Assembly: GCA_035547915.1 (NCBI GenBank)
Contig: DASZTS010000134.1
Coordinates: 1-7,385, forward strand
Source of the DNA: DASSFG01 sp035547915
Lineage (GTDB): Bacteria > Planctomycetota > Planctomycetia > Pirellulales > JAICIG01
DNA length: 7,385 nt
Direction: 5' to 3'
In this document: positions 1-6,719 of the stretch, in pieces
Layout of the letters: each line of letters starts with the position of its first letter
How positions within the stretch are numbered: the first letter of the stretch is position 1
The notes under the pieces: model-generated
Seen by the model: only the letters and a program-made list of their open reading frames with translations
Database searches by the model: none
Told to the model about the DNA's origin: nothing
Translations under genes and position numbers: made by a program

Positions 1-39
1 TGAAAATCGAACGAGACTTCGCTACACTCTGTTGCCACG

Positions 40-110
40 AGGCCGCCTCCATGCAAATGGCCAAAGTTGTTTGTGCAAGACCAACTTATGCCAGATGGAG
101 CGGCCTTTTT
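40..110 (+). terminator. Long nested hairpin followed by a T-run; terminator-like
   Basis: The outer arms are 40-52 (AGGCCGCCTCCAT) and 95-106 (ATGGAGCGGCCT), complementary over 12 bp with one bulged C. A nested pair lies inside: 58-69 (TGGCCAAAGTTG) and 82-93 (CAACTTATGCCA), 10 of 12 positions pairing, around a 12-nt loop. The right outer arm runs straight into five Ts (106-110) on the plus strand; no T-run follows on the minus strand. This suits an unusually long intrinsic terminator for a plus-strand gene lying left of the window. It could instead be a palindromic repeat element or a structured RNA. The pairing is seen directly; the function is inferred. Confidence 0.5.
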
Positions 111-236
111 CTATGGGGGCGGTGAGAAATGCGGGCTAGCAGAATGAGAACCAGGATGCACAGTCGTTCCGGGCCAAGCTGAAACCGTCGGGTCGGTCAG
201 GGTGAGCTCGGGTTTCCCGGATTTGTTAACCGCCTT

Positions 237-704
237 TTAGCCGTGCGACCGGGTGTCTGTTGAGTGTCGGCCGTCATTCGTTCGTGGTTCTTCCGGGTCA
301 TCCTTGCCCGACCGTATCGCCGACCAAACCAAGGCACATGCAACCCCGTTCGCCAACGAGAGGCACCAGATGACCGGCAACGCAATTCGCAAGCCGCCCA
401 GGATCATCACGAGCGTGTCAGCGGGCTCGGTCAACATCGACGAGCCACCGGCCACACATCCATAGAAGAAGTAGATTGCCGCTCCGCCTGTGGCCGGTAC
501 CGTCGCCGCGATCCAAAACACGCGCAACGCCCCATGCGACTTGCACGCCGCAAGGATCGCGATCGACGCGAAGAGAATCCCCAGGAACTCGAGTGCCAGG
601 CATGACTTCCACGAGGTCTCGGCCGCCACAGCCGCGACGGCGGCACCGATGGCCGCTGTGGCAATCAGCAACAGACGGATCGAAAATTGAAACCCTCGGC
701 CCAT
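237..704 (-). CDS. Small four-helix membrane protein, unknown function
   Basis: 155 residues from the ATG at 704. I see about four hydrophobic segments: residues 9-28, 36-53, 60-83 and 97-130. They are followed by a charged, hydrophilic tail (131-155, with KDDPEEP and several R, D, T) that is probably cytoplasmic. The start MGRGFQFSIRLLLIAT resembles the N-terminus of many uncharacterised planctomycete inner-membrane proteins, so 704 is preferred over the in-frame ATG at 761; the 19 extra residues would fall in a duplication junction and look unlike protein. There are no catalytic motifs and I assign no function. It lies 262 bp downstream of the kinase gene on the same strand, so readthrough is possible but an own promoter is more likely. 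No good ribosome binding site is seen. Gene reality is fairly likely from the consistent hydrophobic pattern. Confidence 0.65.
   Translation of the reverse strand: MGRGFQFSIRLLLIATAAIGAAVAAVAAETSWKSCLALEFLGILFASIAILAACKSHGALRVFWIAATVPATGGAAIYFFYGCVAGGSSMLTEPADTLVMILGGLRIALPVIWCLSLANGVACALVWSAIRSGKDDPEEPRTNDGRHSTDTRSHG
592..683. repeat. 92-bp direct repeat, copy inside the membrane-protein gene
   Basis: This stretch matches 741-832 at 91 of 92 positions; the one difference is G643 versus A792. It encodes residues 8-38 of the membrane protein (SIRLLL to CLAL). Sequence on both sides differs between the copies: left flank GAACTCG versus ATGAAA, right flank AAATTGAAA versus TTGCCGCGG. Confidence 0.95.
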
Positions 705-740
705 GAGGGTTAGGATAGACGATCTTTCGGGCGCATGAAA

Positions 741-832
741 AGTGCCAGGCATGACTTCCACGAGGTCTCGGCCGCCACAGCCGCGACGGCGACACCGATG
801 GCCGCTGTGGCAATCAGCAACAGACGGATCGA
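741..832 (-). pseudogene. Start-less duplicate of the membrane-protein gene's 5' region
   Basis: Second copy of the 92-bp repeat, 149 bp from the first. On the minus strand it still reads as the first-helix region (SIRLLLIATAAIGVAVAAVA), with one Ala-to-Val change from the intact gene. It has no ATG: the frame runs back to a TAG near 855. Downstream it leaves homology after CLAL, reads FMRPKDRLS and stops at TAA. The offset of 149 is not a multiple of three, so it is out of frame with the intact gene and cannot be an N-terminal extension of it. It is best read as a gene fragment left by a local duplication. Confidence 0.7.
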
Positions 833-966
833 TTGCCGCGGAGTAATCCTCGGCTATTCAAGCTTCGAGCGTCGATAGTAAACTATGCGTCGAGCCTCGC
901 TGCTTAGCCGCTTGATCTTGACCCGGCAGGCCCTCGTTGGACGGAGCATAGCCTGTCAGACGGCTT
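833..966. other. Spacer between kinase and membrane-protein genes
   Basis: I see no open frame. No convincing intrinsic terminator follows the kinase stop: the best plus-strand candidate (951-966, AGCC/GGCT) has only a 4-bp stem and is on the wrong strand for the T-run. The one ordered feature is at 869-892, where GCGTCG occurs on both sides of the perfect palindrome ATAGTAAACTAT (875-886). Confidence 0.5.
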
Positions 967-3900
967 TTACGGCCGAAGGTACTGAGGCAATCTACCCCCG
1001 TCTCGGGCAAGAGTCTGAGTCGGACAAATGTGCGGTACGGTTTTGCCTGCTTTGAAGTCGACGGAATCGGAATCCATAGAGAGAATTCGGCTTCTAAAGG
1101 CTTCTGCCTCGTCGTTTCGGCCTGTTGTCGCCAGGAAGTCGGCCAGGGCGTTGTAGGAATCGTTAAGCACGGACCTGTAGGTGCTGGACAGGTGGCCGTG
1201 ACAGTCGACCAATAAGCGCTCCATCACCGCAACGGCTTTCCGGAACGCCGCTTCTGCGTCTTGGGGGCGAGCGATATTCAACATCGCGACAGCCCAAGAC
1301 CGGTGTCGAATGCATAGTTGTACCCGATGTTCGACCAACGCTCGGTTGTCGGCGAGCATTTCTTCGATTAGTTCTATTTCTCTACGGTAAGCATGTTCCG
1401 CCTCTTCATATCGAGCCGCGTCCTTTGCCAAAAGGATGGCAAGCTCGTGCTGCGTGTGTGCGCTCTCCCAACGGCAGTAACCGTGGCCGGGCAACTCGGC
1501 AAGCAACGACTCGAACGTGTCTCGGGATTGTTTGTAGAGTCGTTCACCCTCATCAAGCTTCTGGTTCGCTACAAGGGCCAAGCCGAGGGCCCGCGACGCG
1601 GAAGCGAAGCCATGTCTGACCCCGCTGTCCATCGGGAAACGGACCAACAACTCTTCCGCCGCCGCCACCGCGTCACGCCCGAGCGATTCGGCTTGCTGAC
1701 TGCGCCCCACGTCCGTCAACACCCATGCCAGACGCTGGCGGCCGTTAACCAACACGGTGCCATAGTCGCTCACGTCCGGGAAGTCGGCAACCAGTTTCTC
1801 AGCGATGGAGATTGCTTCGCTCAGCAGGCGCTCGGACTCTCGCGGTCGGCTCCATTGCAAGAAGCCGCCTCGGTCTATCAGCATCGTCGCCAAGCGATGG
1901 CAATGAGCCGGGACGCCGGGAAAGTCGTGAATCAACTTCTTCCGCGTGTCCAGGCAGCGGTCGAAGGCCTTCTCCGCGTCCTGCGCTTGGCCCTTTGCCG
2001 ACAGAATCTGGTAGAGATGGAAGTGACAGTCGGCCAGTTCGTTCCAAAAATGCTGGTCGAGGGGAGACGCAGCAATCAACCGCTCGACAAGTTCTGATTC
2101 GCGCAGGCGGGCGCGTTCGGCGTCGGCCAACCGCGCCGGATCTCTCGCAAGAGACCAAGCCAGGTCGGCGTGGATACCCGCCAACTCCCACAGTTCGGCG
2201 CTGCCGTCGGGAACTAACTTCTCGATGATGTCGGCCGCTTTACGGAATTCTTCCTCCGCTTCGCCGGCACGATTGCTCGCCGCCATGATCAGCCCCGTGG
2301 TCCTGTGGGCCTGCGCCAGCTTAATCTTGACGTTTGCATCGGCGGGGTATTCGTCGAGAAGCTTGACAGCCAAACTGAGAGCCCTCTGAATAAATGCCTC
2401 TCCTTCCTTTGCTCGCCCAAGGTCGTGGAGAATCCAGGCGACGAATCGCAAACAATGTGTCAACTGCAGCCGGTAGAGAAGCGAGTCCGGTGACTCATTG
2501 ACCAGTTGCTCAGATTCAATAACCGCATCGCGGTAGGGTTGCTCCGCCTGGCTGGGCCGTGTCCACTGCAACGAGTGGCCACGCCGCAGCAAAAGGTCGA
2601 CGATCTGATAGCGATAATCGTGATCCAACGGAAACTGAGCCACGAGTTTTTTCCGCAACTCCAGGCATGAGTCGAACGCTTGATCTGCCTCTTCGTCGCG
2701 GCGGGTATTGGCCAGCAGTTGCCATAAGTCCGTACTGAGGCGAATCAACTCTTTGAGGAGCCCCGCGTCGTCTGGCCGCTCGGCCGCCAAGCCACGATAA
2801 AGCGCCATGTTGTTACGCAGCACCTTTTCAGGGTCGTGCGCTTTGAGCCCTTCGACATCGAGTTTCATCAATTTGACCATTTCCGCGCTTCGCCGACGGC
2901 ATTCGGGGGTATACCAGAGATCATTCGGCTGCTTCGCCAGCTCCCGAAGGGCGTACTGTGCCAACTCTCTTGCTTCCGCCTGCCTCCCGACATGCCAGTA
3001 AGCGCTCGCGGAAATGTAGGCGATTCCCGGTGTCTGGCCGGCGGCACGGCTGTATTGCTCGCACGATTGTAAAGCCTCGCTGTATTGTCCGGCGTCGAGC
3101 TGCGCGAGCGCCACGTCGTCCAGCACCCCTGTTCCCACCTTCTCTTTTAGCCGCTGAGACACCTCCAGTGCTCGCCGGGGATCTCGCAACTCTGGAGCCG
3201 GGCAGTAACGAAGCATCTCGGCGAGGTGTGTCAGCGGCCGCGAATGGTCCGGGTATTTTTCGGCGAGGTCGCCGACGATTGAGAGGGCGACGCGAAAGTG
3301 CTCCACGGCTTCTTCGGTACGCCCCGCCTCGTACAGCAACTGACCGAGCTCATAGTGGGCCCAAGCCAAGCCGCGCTGATGCTCCGGCGCATCTGGATGG
3401 TGGGTCGCCAACCGCTGGCGGCCGTCGAGCTCTCGCAGGCGGACGCGCATCAGCTCTTCACGCTCGTCCAGAGCCGCAAGAACGTTACCTAACCGCCATA
3501 GCCAGTCTGCGACCTCCGCCTGGTACTTTGGAGCACTCGGGTATTTGTCCGCTTCGGTTTCAGCCGCCGTCAATCCGCCGCGGCACTCCTTTTCAAGCTG
3601 CCGCAGAGCAGCGACCTCATGAGGAAGGGCCCGATATCGCCAGGCGAGCGCCTGGTTCAGGTCGAGCTTACAGCCCTCGCCGATCTCGTGGCTCGGAAAA
3701 CTCTCCTTGAGCTCCGTCAGTAGCTCCTGTCCCCGAGACAGATACGAGCCGCCCTTCGAGCGCTGGTTGGTTTGCCACGCGTGGCCGAGCGCGAGGTTCG
3801 CTCGCGCCAAGCTCTCCCGATAGTTTGGTCTGTCCGGAAACTCCGTGATCAACGGCTCCCAGAGAGCAATGGCCCGCTTCATGCTGGTCTCGCTCTCGTC

Positions 3901-5685
3901 AAATCGCAGAAGACCGAGCAGCGCGTATCCGGTATGAAAATGGGCATTGGCCAACTCGTCGCGAAACGTCGCATCGTTCGCGTAATACGGCAAGAGAGAC
4001 ATGAGCGTCTCGGCGGCTTGACGATGGTTCTCGAGGCTCTCGGTTATGTTTCCCAAGAAACCATAGATTTCGCCGACACGCCGCTGCGAGAGGGCCGCTT
4101 GGAAGAGGATGGCCGGATCGCCTCCCTTTCTCTTCAAGAAGACCCGATAGAAGCGCAGCGCGTCTTCGAGCAGAGCGCGGCGAATCTGCTCCACCTGCGG
4201 CTTGTCGCCCATTTCTGCGGCCGCCCGCGTGTACATTCGGTCCACGGCGTCTCGGGCAGTTTGCAGATTCTCTTCGGCCGCGGCGAGCGCCTGCCACTCC
4301 TTTCCCTGAGCGTCTACTACCTTGTCGCGTTCGGCTCGCGCCTGCAGTAAGCCGACCGTCGTGCCGGCAATTCCGATCAAGAGCGCCACCAGCACCAGTG
4401 CCGCCGCGAATACGGCACCCCGGTTACGCCGCGCGAACTTTCGCACGCGATACAGAGCCGACGGTGGACAGGCCAAGACCGGTTCGTGAGCCAAATAGTG
4501 CAAGATGTCGGCCGCGAAGCCGTTAGCCGTCTCGTAGCGGCGGTTACGGTCCTTCTCCAGCGCCTTCATCACGATCCAGTCGAGTTCGCCGCGCACGAGC
4601 TGGCTCAATTTGCGCGGTTCCGTCCTCCGCTGGGCCGCGATCGAGGTCAGGCTCGTCGTGGTTGCTCCCTGGGCTGGCGGCGCGTGCCCGCCCGATTTTG
4701 ACCCTTTGCCAAGATCGCTCAGACGCGTGCTTGGTTTGGGCGGCTCGTCCTCGCGAATGATGCGTCGAATCTCGTCGAACGCGGCCGATTTCAGCCGCTC
4801 CTTGTCAAAGGGAGTCGTCCCCGTCAGCAGTTCGTAAAGCAAAACCCCCAACGAGTAGATGTCACTGCGGGTATCCACATCCAGGCTGCTCAACTCGGCC
4901 TGCTCGGGGCTCATATAGAGCGGCGTTCCGATCATTTGGGCGAAGCCGGTGAAGAGCGTCTTGTCGGTGAGTTGCTGCCCCAGGGCCTTGGCCACCCCGA
5001 AATCGATGACCTTCACCACGGGCGTGCCGTCGTGCTCTGTCACGAGCACGTTGCTGGGCTTGATGTCGCGGTGGATAAGCCCTTTCTGATGCGCGTGTTG
5101 CACCGCCTGGCAGACCGACACAAACAGCTCCAGCCGTTCTTTGGGCGTGAACTGGTTGGCATTGCAGTAGTCGGTGATGGAGATTCCGCGGACCAGTTCC
5201 ATCACGAAGTACGGCCGGCTGAGCTCAGTTGTGCCGGCATCTAACACCCTGGCGATATTTGGATGATCCATCAGCGCCAGGGCCTGTCTCTCGGCCTCGA
5301 AGCGTGCGGTCACTTGGCGGCTGTCCATGCCCGGCTTGAGCACTTTCACGGCCACTTTGCGGCGGACGGGCTGCTGCTGTTCGGCCATATAGACGATGCC
5401 GAAACCGCCTTCGCCAATTTGCTCCAGCAGTTTGTAGGGCCCGATCACTGTGCCTAGGCGCTCTGGGACCGGCCGCTCGAAAGTGGCAGTGAGCTGGGGC
5501 GCTAGGGCAGGAGACTCCAGAAAGCTCCCCGCCTGTGCCGCGGCTGCAATCAGGGCGTCCACTTCGGCCCGCAGCTCTGCGTCGCCGTGACAGGCGCGTT
5601 CGAGACATTTTTCGCGTTCGCCGGGTTCAGACAGCTCCAGCGCGCGGAGGAAAATCTCGTTCGCCTTGGGGTTCCATGTGCTCAT
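967..5685 (-). CDS. Transmembrane Ser/Thr protein kinase with large TPR region
   Basis: 1572 residues, complete. Residues 1-70 form the helical N-terminal module common in ECF-linked planctomycete kinases (IFLRALELSEPGER, LRAEVDALIAA, GSFLESPA). The kinase domain spans about 84-398 with all key residues: glycine loop GEGGFG (91-96), VAVK lysine K114, alpha-C Glu E132, HRDIKPSN with catalytic D207 and N212, DFG 228-230, GTPLYMSPE 253-261, alpha-F D275 and R383. It is therefore an active RD-type kinase by sequence. A low-complexity G/S/T/A/P insert (about 323-357) interrupts the C-lobe before LVRGELDWIVMKALEKDR. One membrane helix (about 423-447) follows RKFARRNR, then a charged helical stretch (450-490) and TPR-like helices to about 1535. 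The last 35 or so residues are not TPR. Expected topology: kinase in the cytoplasm, TPR region outside. It lies 75 bp after the sigma gene and is likely cotranscribed with it. Substrate and signal are unknown. Confidence 0.96.
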   Translation of the reverse strand: MSTWNPKANEIFLRALELSEPGEREKCLERACHGDAELRAEVDALIAAAAQAGSFLESPALAPQLTATFERPVPERLGTVIGPYKLLEQIGEGGFGIVYMAEQQQPVRRKVAVKVLKPGMDSRQVTARFEAERQALALMDHPNIARVLDAGTTELSRPYFVMELVRGISITDYCNANQFTPKERLELFVSVCQAVQHAHQKGLIHRDIKPSNVLVTEHDGTPVVKVIDFGVAKALGQQLTDKTLFTGFAQMIGTPLYMSPEQAELSSLDVDTRSDIYSLGVLLYELLTGTTPFDKERLKSAAFDEIRRIIREDEPPKPSTRLSDLGKGSKSGGHAPPAQGATTTSLTSIAAQRRTEPRKLSQLVRGELDWIVMKALEKDRNRRYETANGFAADILHYLAHEPVLACPPSALYRVRKFARRNRGAVFAAALVLVALLIGIAGTTVGLLQARAERDKVVDAQGKEWQALAAAEENLQTARDAVDRMYTRAAAEMGDKPQVEQIRRALLEDALRFYRVFLKRKGGDPAILFQAALSQRRVGEIYGFLGNITESLENHRQAAETLMSLLPYYANDATFRDELANAHFHTGYALLGLLRFDESETSMKRAIALWEPLITEFPDRPNYRESLARANLALGHAWQTNQRSKGGSYLSRGQELLTELKESFPSHEIGEGCKLDLNQALAWRYRALPHEVAALRQLEKECRGGLTAAETEADKYPSAPKYQAEVADWLWRLGNVLAALDEREELMRVRLRELDGRQRLATHHPDAPEHQRGLAWAHYELGQLLYEAGRTEEAVEHFRVALSIVGDLAEKYPDHSRPLTHLAEMLRYCPAPELRDPRRALEVSQRLKEKVGTGVLDDVALAQLDAGQYSEALQSCEQYSRAAGQTPGIAYISASAYWHVGRQAEARELAQYALRELAKQPNDLWYTPECRRRSAEMVKLMKLDVEGLKAHDPEKVLRNNMALYRGLAAERPDDAGLLKELIRLSTDLWQLLANTRRDEEADQAFDSCLELRKKLVAQFPLDHDYRYQIVDLLLRRGHSLQWTRPSQAEQPYRDAVIESEQLVNESPDSLLYRLQLTHCLRFVAWILHDLGRAKEGEAFIQRALSLAVKLLDEYPADANVKIKLAQAHRTTGLIMAASNRAGEAEEEFRKAADIIEKLVPDGSAELWELAGIHADLAWSLARDPARLADAERARLRESELVERLIAASPLDQHFWNELADCHFHLYQILSAKGQAQDAEKAFDRCLDTRKKLIHDFPGVPAHCHRLATMLIDRGGFLQWSRPRESERLLSEAISIAEKLVADFPDVSDYGTVLVNGRQRLAWVLTDVGRSQQAESLGRDAVAAAEELLVRFPMDSGVRHGFASASRALGLALVANQKLDEGERLYKQSRDTFESLLAELPGHGYCRWESAHTQHELAILLAKDAARYEEAEHAYRREIELIEEMLADNRALVEHRVQLCIRHRSWAVAMLNIARPQDAEAAFRKAVAVMERLLVDCHGHLSSTYRSVLNDSYNALADFLATTGRNDEAEAFRSRILSMDSDSVDFKAGKTVPHICPTQTLARDGGRLPQYLRP
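1258..2688 (-). repeat. Two tandem ~237-residue TPR super-repeats within the kinase
   Basis: Kinase residues 1000-1236 and 1237-1476 align almost without gaps at a fixed offset of 237, rising to 240 near the end. Matched pairs: AFDSCLELRKKL (1003) with AFDRCLDTRKKL (1240); LQWTRP (1039) with LQWSRP (1276); AWILHDLGR (1083) with AWVLTDVGR (1320); GLIMAASN (1131) with GLALVANQ (1368); LAWSLARDPAR with LAILLAKDAAR. A third, partial unit starts at AFRKAVAVMERLL (1480) and fades by about 1535. This is a higher-order duplication of a block of about six TPR-like hairpins, well diverged in sequence. Confidence 0.8.
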
Positions 5686-5729
5686 TGGTCTTTGAAAGGG
5701 CCTTCATGTGTCAGTGCGAAAAACCGATG

Positions 5730-5750
5730 CGATTTGCGCGCAGAAAATCG
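5730..5750 (-). other. Small hairpin in the sigma-kinase spacer
   Basis: CGATTT (5730-5735) pairs with AAATCG (5745-5750) over a 9-nt loop. In the minus-strand transcript the stem is followed six bases later by five Us (5719-5723). It lies between the sigma stop and the kinase start, so it could weakly attenuate transcription into the kinase gene. The stem is short and AT-rich, so chance is quite possible. Confidence 0.25.
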
Positions 5751-5760
5751 AAAACTCGCA

Positions 5761-6315
5761 TCATTTCGATAACTGGCGAAACAACCAGACACGGGCTAGC
5801 ACCCACAGGCGGTCGGCGGCGCCCCGACTGATGCTGAGAGCTTCGGCCGCCTCCTGGTGCGACAGTCCGGCGAAATACCGCAGTTTGACCAGTCGGGCAG
5901 CATTGGGGTCGTGGTTTTCCAGTCGACTCAATGCTTCATCGAGCGCCAGCAAGTCGTCGGAACGTGGCTTAGCGCCAGCAAAGTCCTGAGACAGCTCCAC
6001 GCGCAGCAGGCCGCCACCGTTGATTTCGGCTTTTTTACGCCGCGCCTGTTCAATGAGGATGCGGCGCATCGCCTCGGCGGCGGCCGCAAAAAAATGCCCC
6101 CGGCTGTTCCAGGGCTGCGGCTGGCTCGCGTCGACCAACCGCACGTAAGCCTCATGGACCAAAGCCGTCGCCTGCAGGGTCTGCCCCGGCCGCTCCTGCG
6201 CCAGTTTACGCACCGCCAGCTTGCGCAGCTCATCATAGACCAACGGTAAAAGCTGCTCGGCGGCTCGAGAGTCACCTTCCTCGATCGCTTGTAAAATCTG
6301 TGTAAGATCATTCAT
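5761..6315 (-). CDS. ECF-type RNA polymerase sigma factor, kinase-associated family
   Basis: 184 residues, full length for this family, which matches the planctomycete/acidobacterial ECF sigma group TIGR02999. Sigma-2 covers about 1-95: LLPLVYDELRKLA (22-34), the region 2.2 equivalent ALVHEAYVRL (51-60), and family hallmark GHFFAAAAEAMRRILIEQAR (73-92), which would contact the -10 element. A linker follows (96-121). Sigma-4 covers about 122-182 with the helix-turn-helix around LSHQEAAEALSISRGAADRL (151-170), for -35 recognition. No C-terminal extension or membrane segment is present. The usual ECF region 2.2 motif (D-x-x-Q-E) is replaced here by A-L-V-H-E, with Thr50 just before it. The start at 6315 gives MNDLTQILQAIEEGD, typical for the family; no Shine-Dalgarno sequence precedes it. 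It is the first gene of a probable operon with the kinase. Its target promoters cannot be told from this window. Confidence 0.95.
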   Translation of the reverse strand: MNDLTQILQAIEEGDSRAAEQLLPLVYDELRKLAVRKLAQERPGQTLQATALVHEAYVRLVDASQPQPWNSRGHFFAAAAEAMRRILIEQARRKKAEINGGGLLRVELSQDFAGAKPRSDDLLALDEALSRLENHDPNAARLVKLRYFAGLSHQEAAEALSISRGAADRLWVLARVWLFRQLSK

Positions 6316-6324
6316 TTACACTTG

Positions 6325-6353
6325 AACATAGTCGATGACAGGCGGTTCGGCAA
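6325..6353 (-). promoter_or_regulatory. Candidate sigma-70-like promoter for the sigma-kinase operon
   Basis: On the minus strand TTGCCG (6353-6348) and TATGTT (6330-6325) lie 17 bp apart, each matching the housekeeping consensus at four of six positions. The -10 box ends nine bases before the ATG at 6315, so transcription would start within a few bases of the start codon. That would give a leaderless or nearly leaderless message, in line with the missing ribosome binding site. Match quality is modest. Confidence 0.3.
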
Positions 6354-6719
6354 AAAGGCTGAAGCCAAAGGGCTGGCACTCCAGGAGCGGGACTCCACCC
6401 CCCTGACAATTCCTTGAACGTCGGAGGCCGTACGCCAATCGAGAGCTCTGCCTCTCCTGGCTCTCTCAATGCCTCTGCGCCCGAAACACTCTAGAAGCGC
6501 GCGGCCTTAAATAAACCGTACGCGGTAGGGCTTTGCCCGTCGGTTGGGCGGCGCAGGGGCCCGCGGCGGGCTCCGGCAGAGCCGCTCGCAAGGTTTCGAA
6601 TTTCGGTGCATGATCAGGAGTCTTTTCGGCTTAGGGACCACGGCGAACCGGAACATCCGAATTCCGGCATCATGGGGACGCGGCCCGCGCCGGCCGTACG
6701 GCGCGTCCGCGTCGGCACG
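6354..6719. other. Non-coding stretch between sigma gene and transposase remnant
   Basis: No convincing gene: the open frames here are short and match nothing I know. The right half is very GC-rich. Two overlapping 5-bp hairpins are visible at 6559-6571 (GCCCG/CGGGC) and 6569-6583 (GGCTC/GAGCC), which would compete with each other. A much longer hairpin sits at 6677-6713 and is listed separately. Part of this stretch may be the outer end of the decayed insertion sequence, but I could not define a terminal inverted repeat. Confidence 0.5.
6677..6713. repeat. Strong 14-bp interrupted hairpin after the transposase stop
   Basis: GACGCGG (6677-6683) pairs with CCGCGTC (6707-6713), and CGCGCCG (6686-6692) pairs with CGGCGCG (6699-6705). 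The two perfect 7-bp stems stack with a CC/T internal loop and a 6-nt apical loop GCCGTA. It starts seven bases past the transposase stop codon on the minus strand. It may be the terminator or end structure of the old insertion sequence, although no T-run follows. Confidence 0.65.

Noticed and set aside
264..605. Plus-strand open frame of 113 residues
   Set aside because: It is antisense to the membrane-protein gene, highly basic and low in hydrophobic residues, with no support.
418..813. Minus-strand frame of 131 residues running through both repeat copies
   Set aside because: Its similarity to another short frame (MPQRPSV start) comes only from the 92-bp DNA repeat read in a wrong frame; the hydrophobic protein frame is the better candidate.
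951..969. Hairpin plus T-run as a terminator near the kinase stop
   Set aside because: The stem is only 4 bp and the T-run is on the plus strand, opposite to the kinase transcript.
1393..2097. Plus-strand open frame of 234 residues
   Set aside because: It lies antisense within the kinase gene, whose minus-strand frame gives a continuous TPR protein; the plus frame is a shadow of GC-rich coding DNA.
2958..3710. Plus-strand open frame of 250 residues
   Set aside because: It is antisense to the kinase TPR region and its product is rich in R, P and A with no domain pattern, typical of a shadow frame.
3772..4350. Plus-strand open frame of 192 residues
   Set aside because: It is antisense to the kinase just after its membrane helix; no recognisable motif, and the opposite frame is clearly real.
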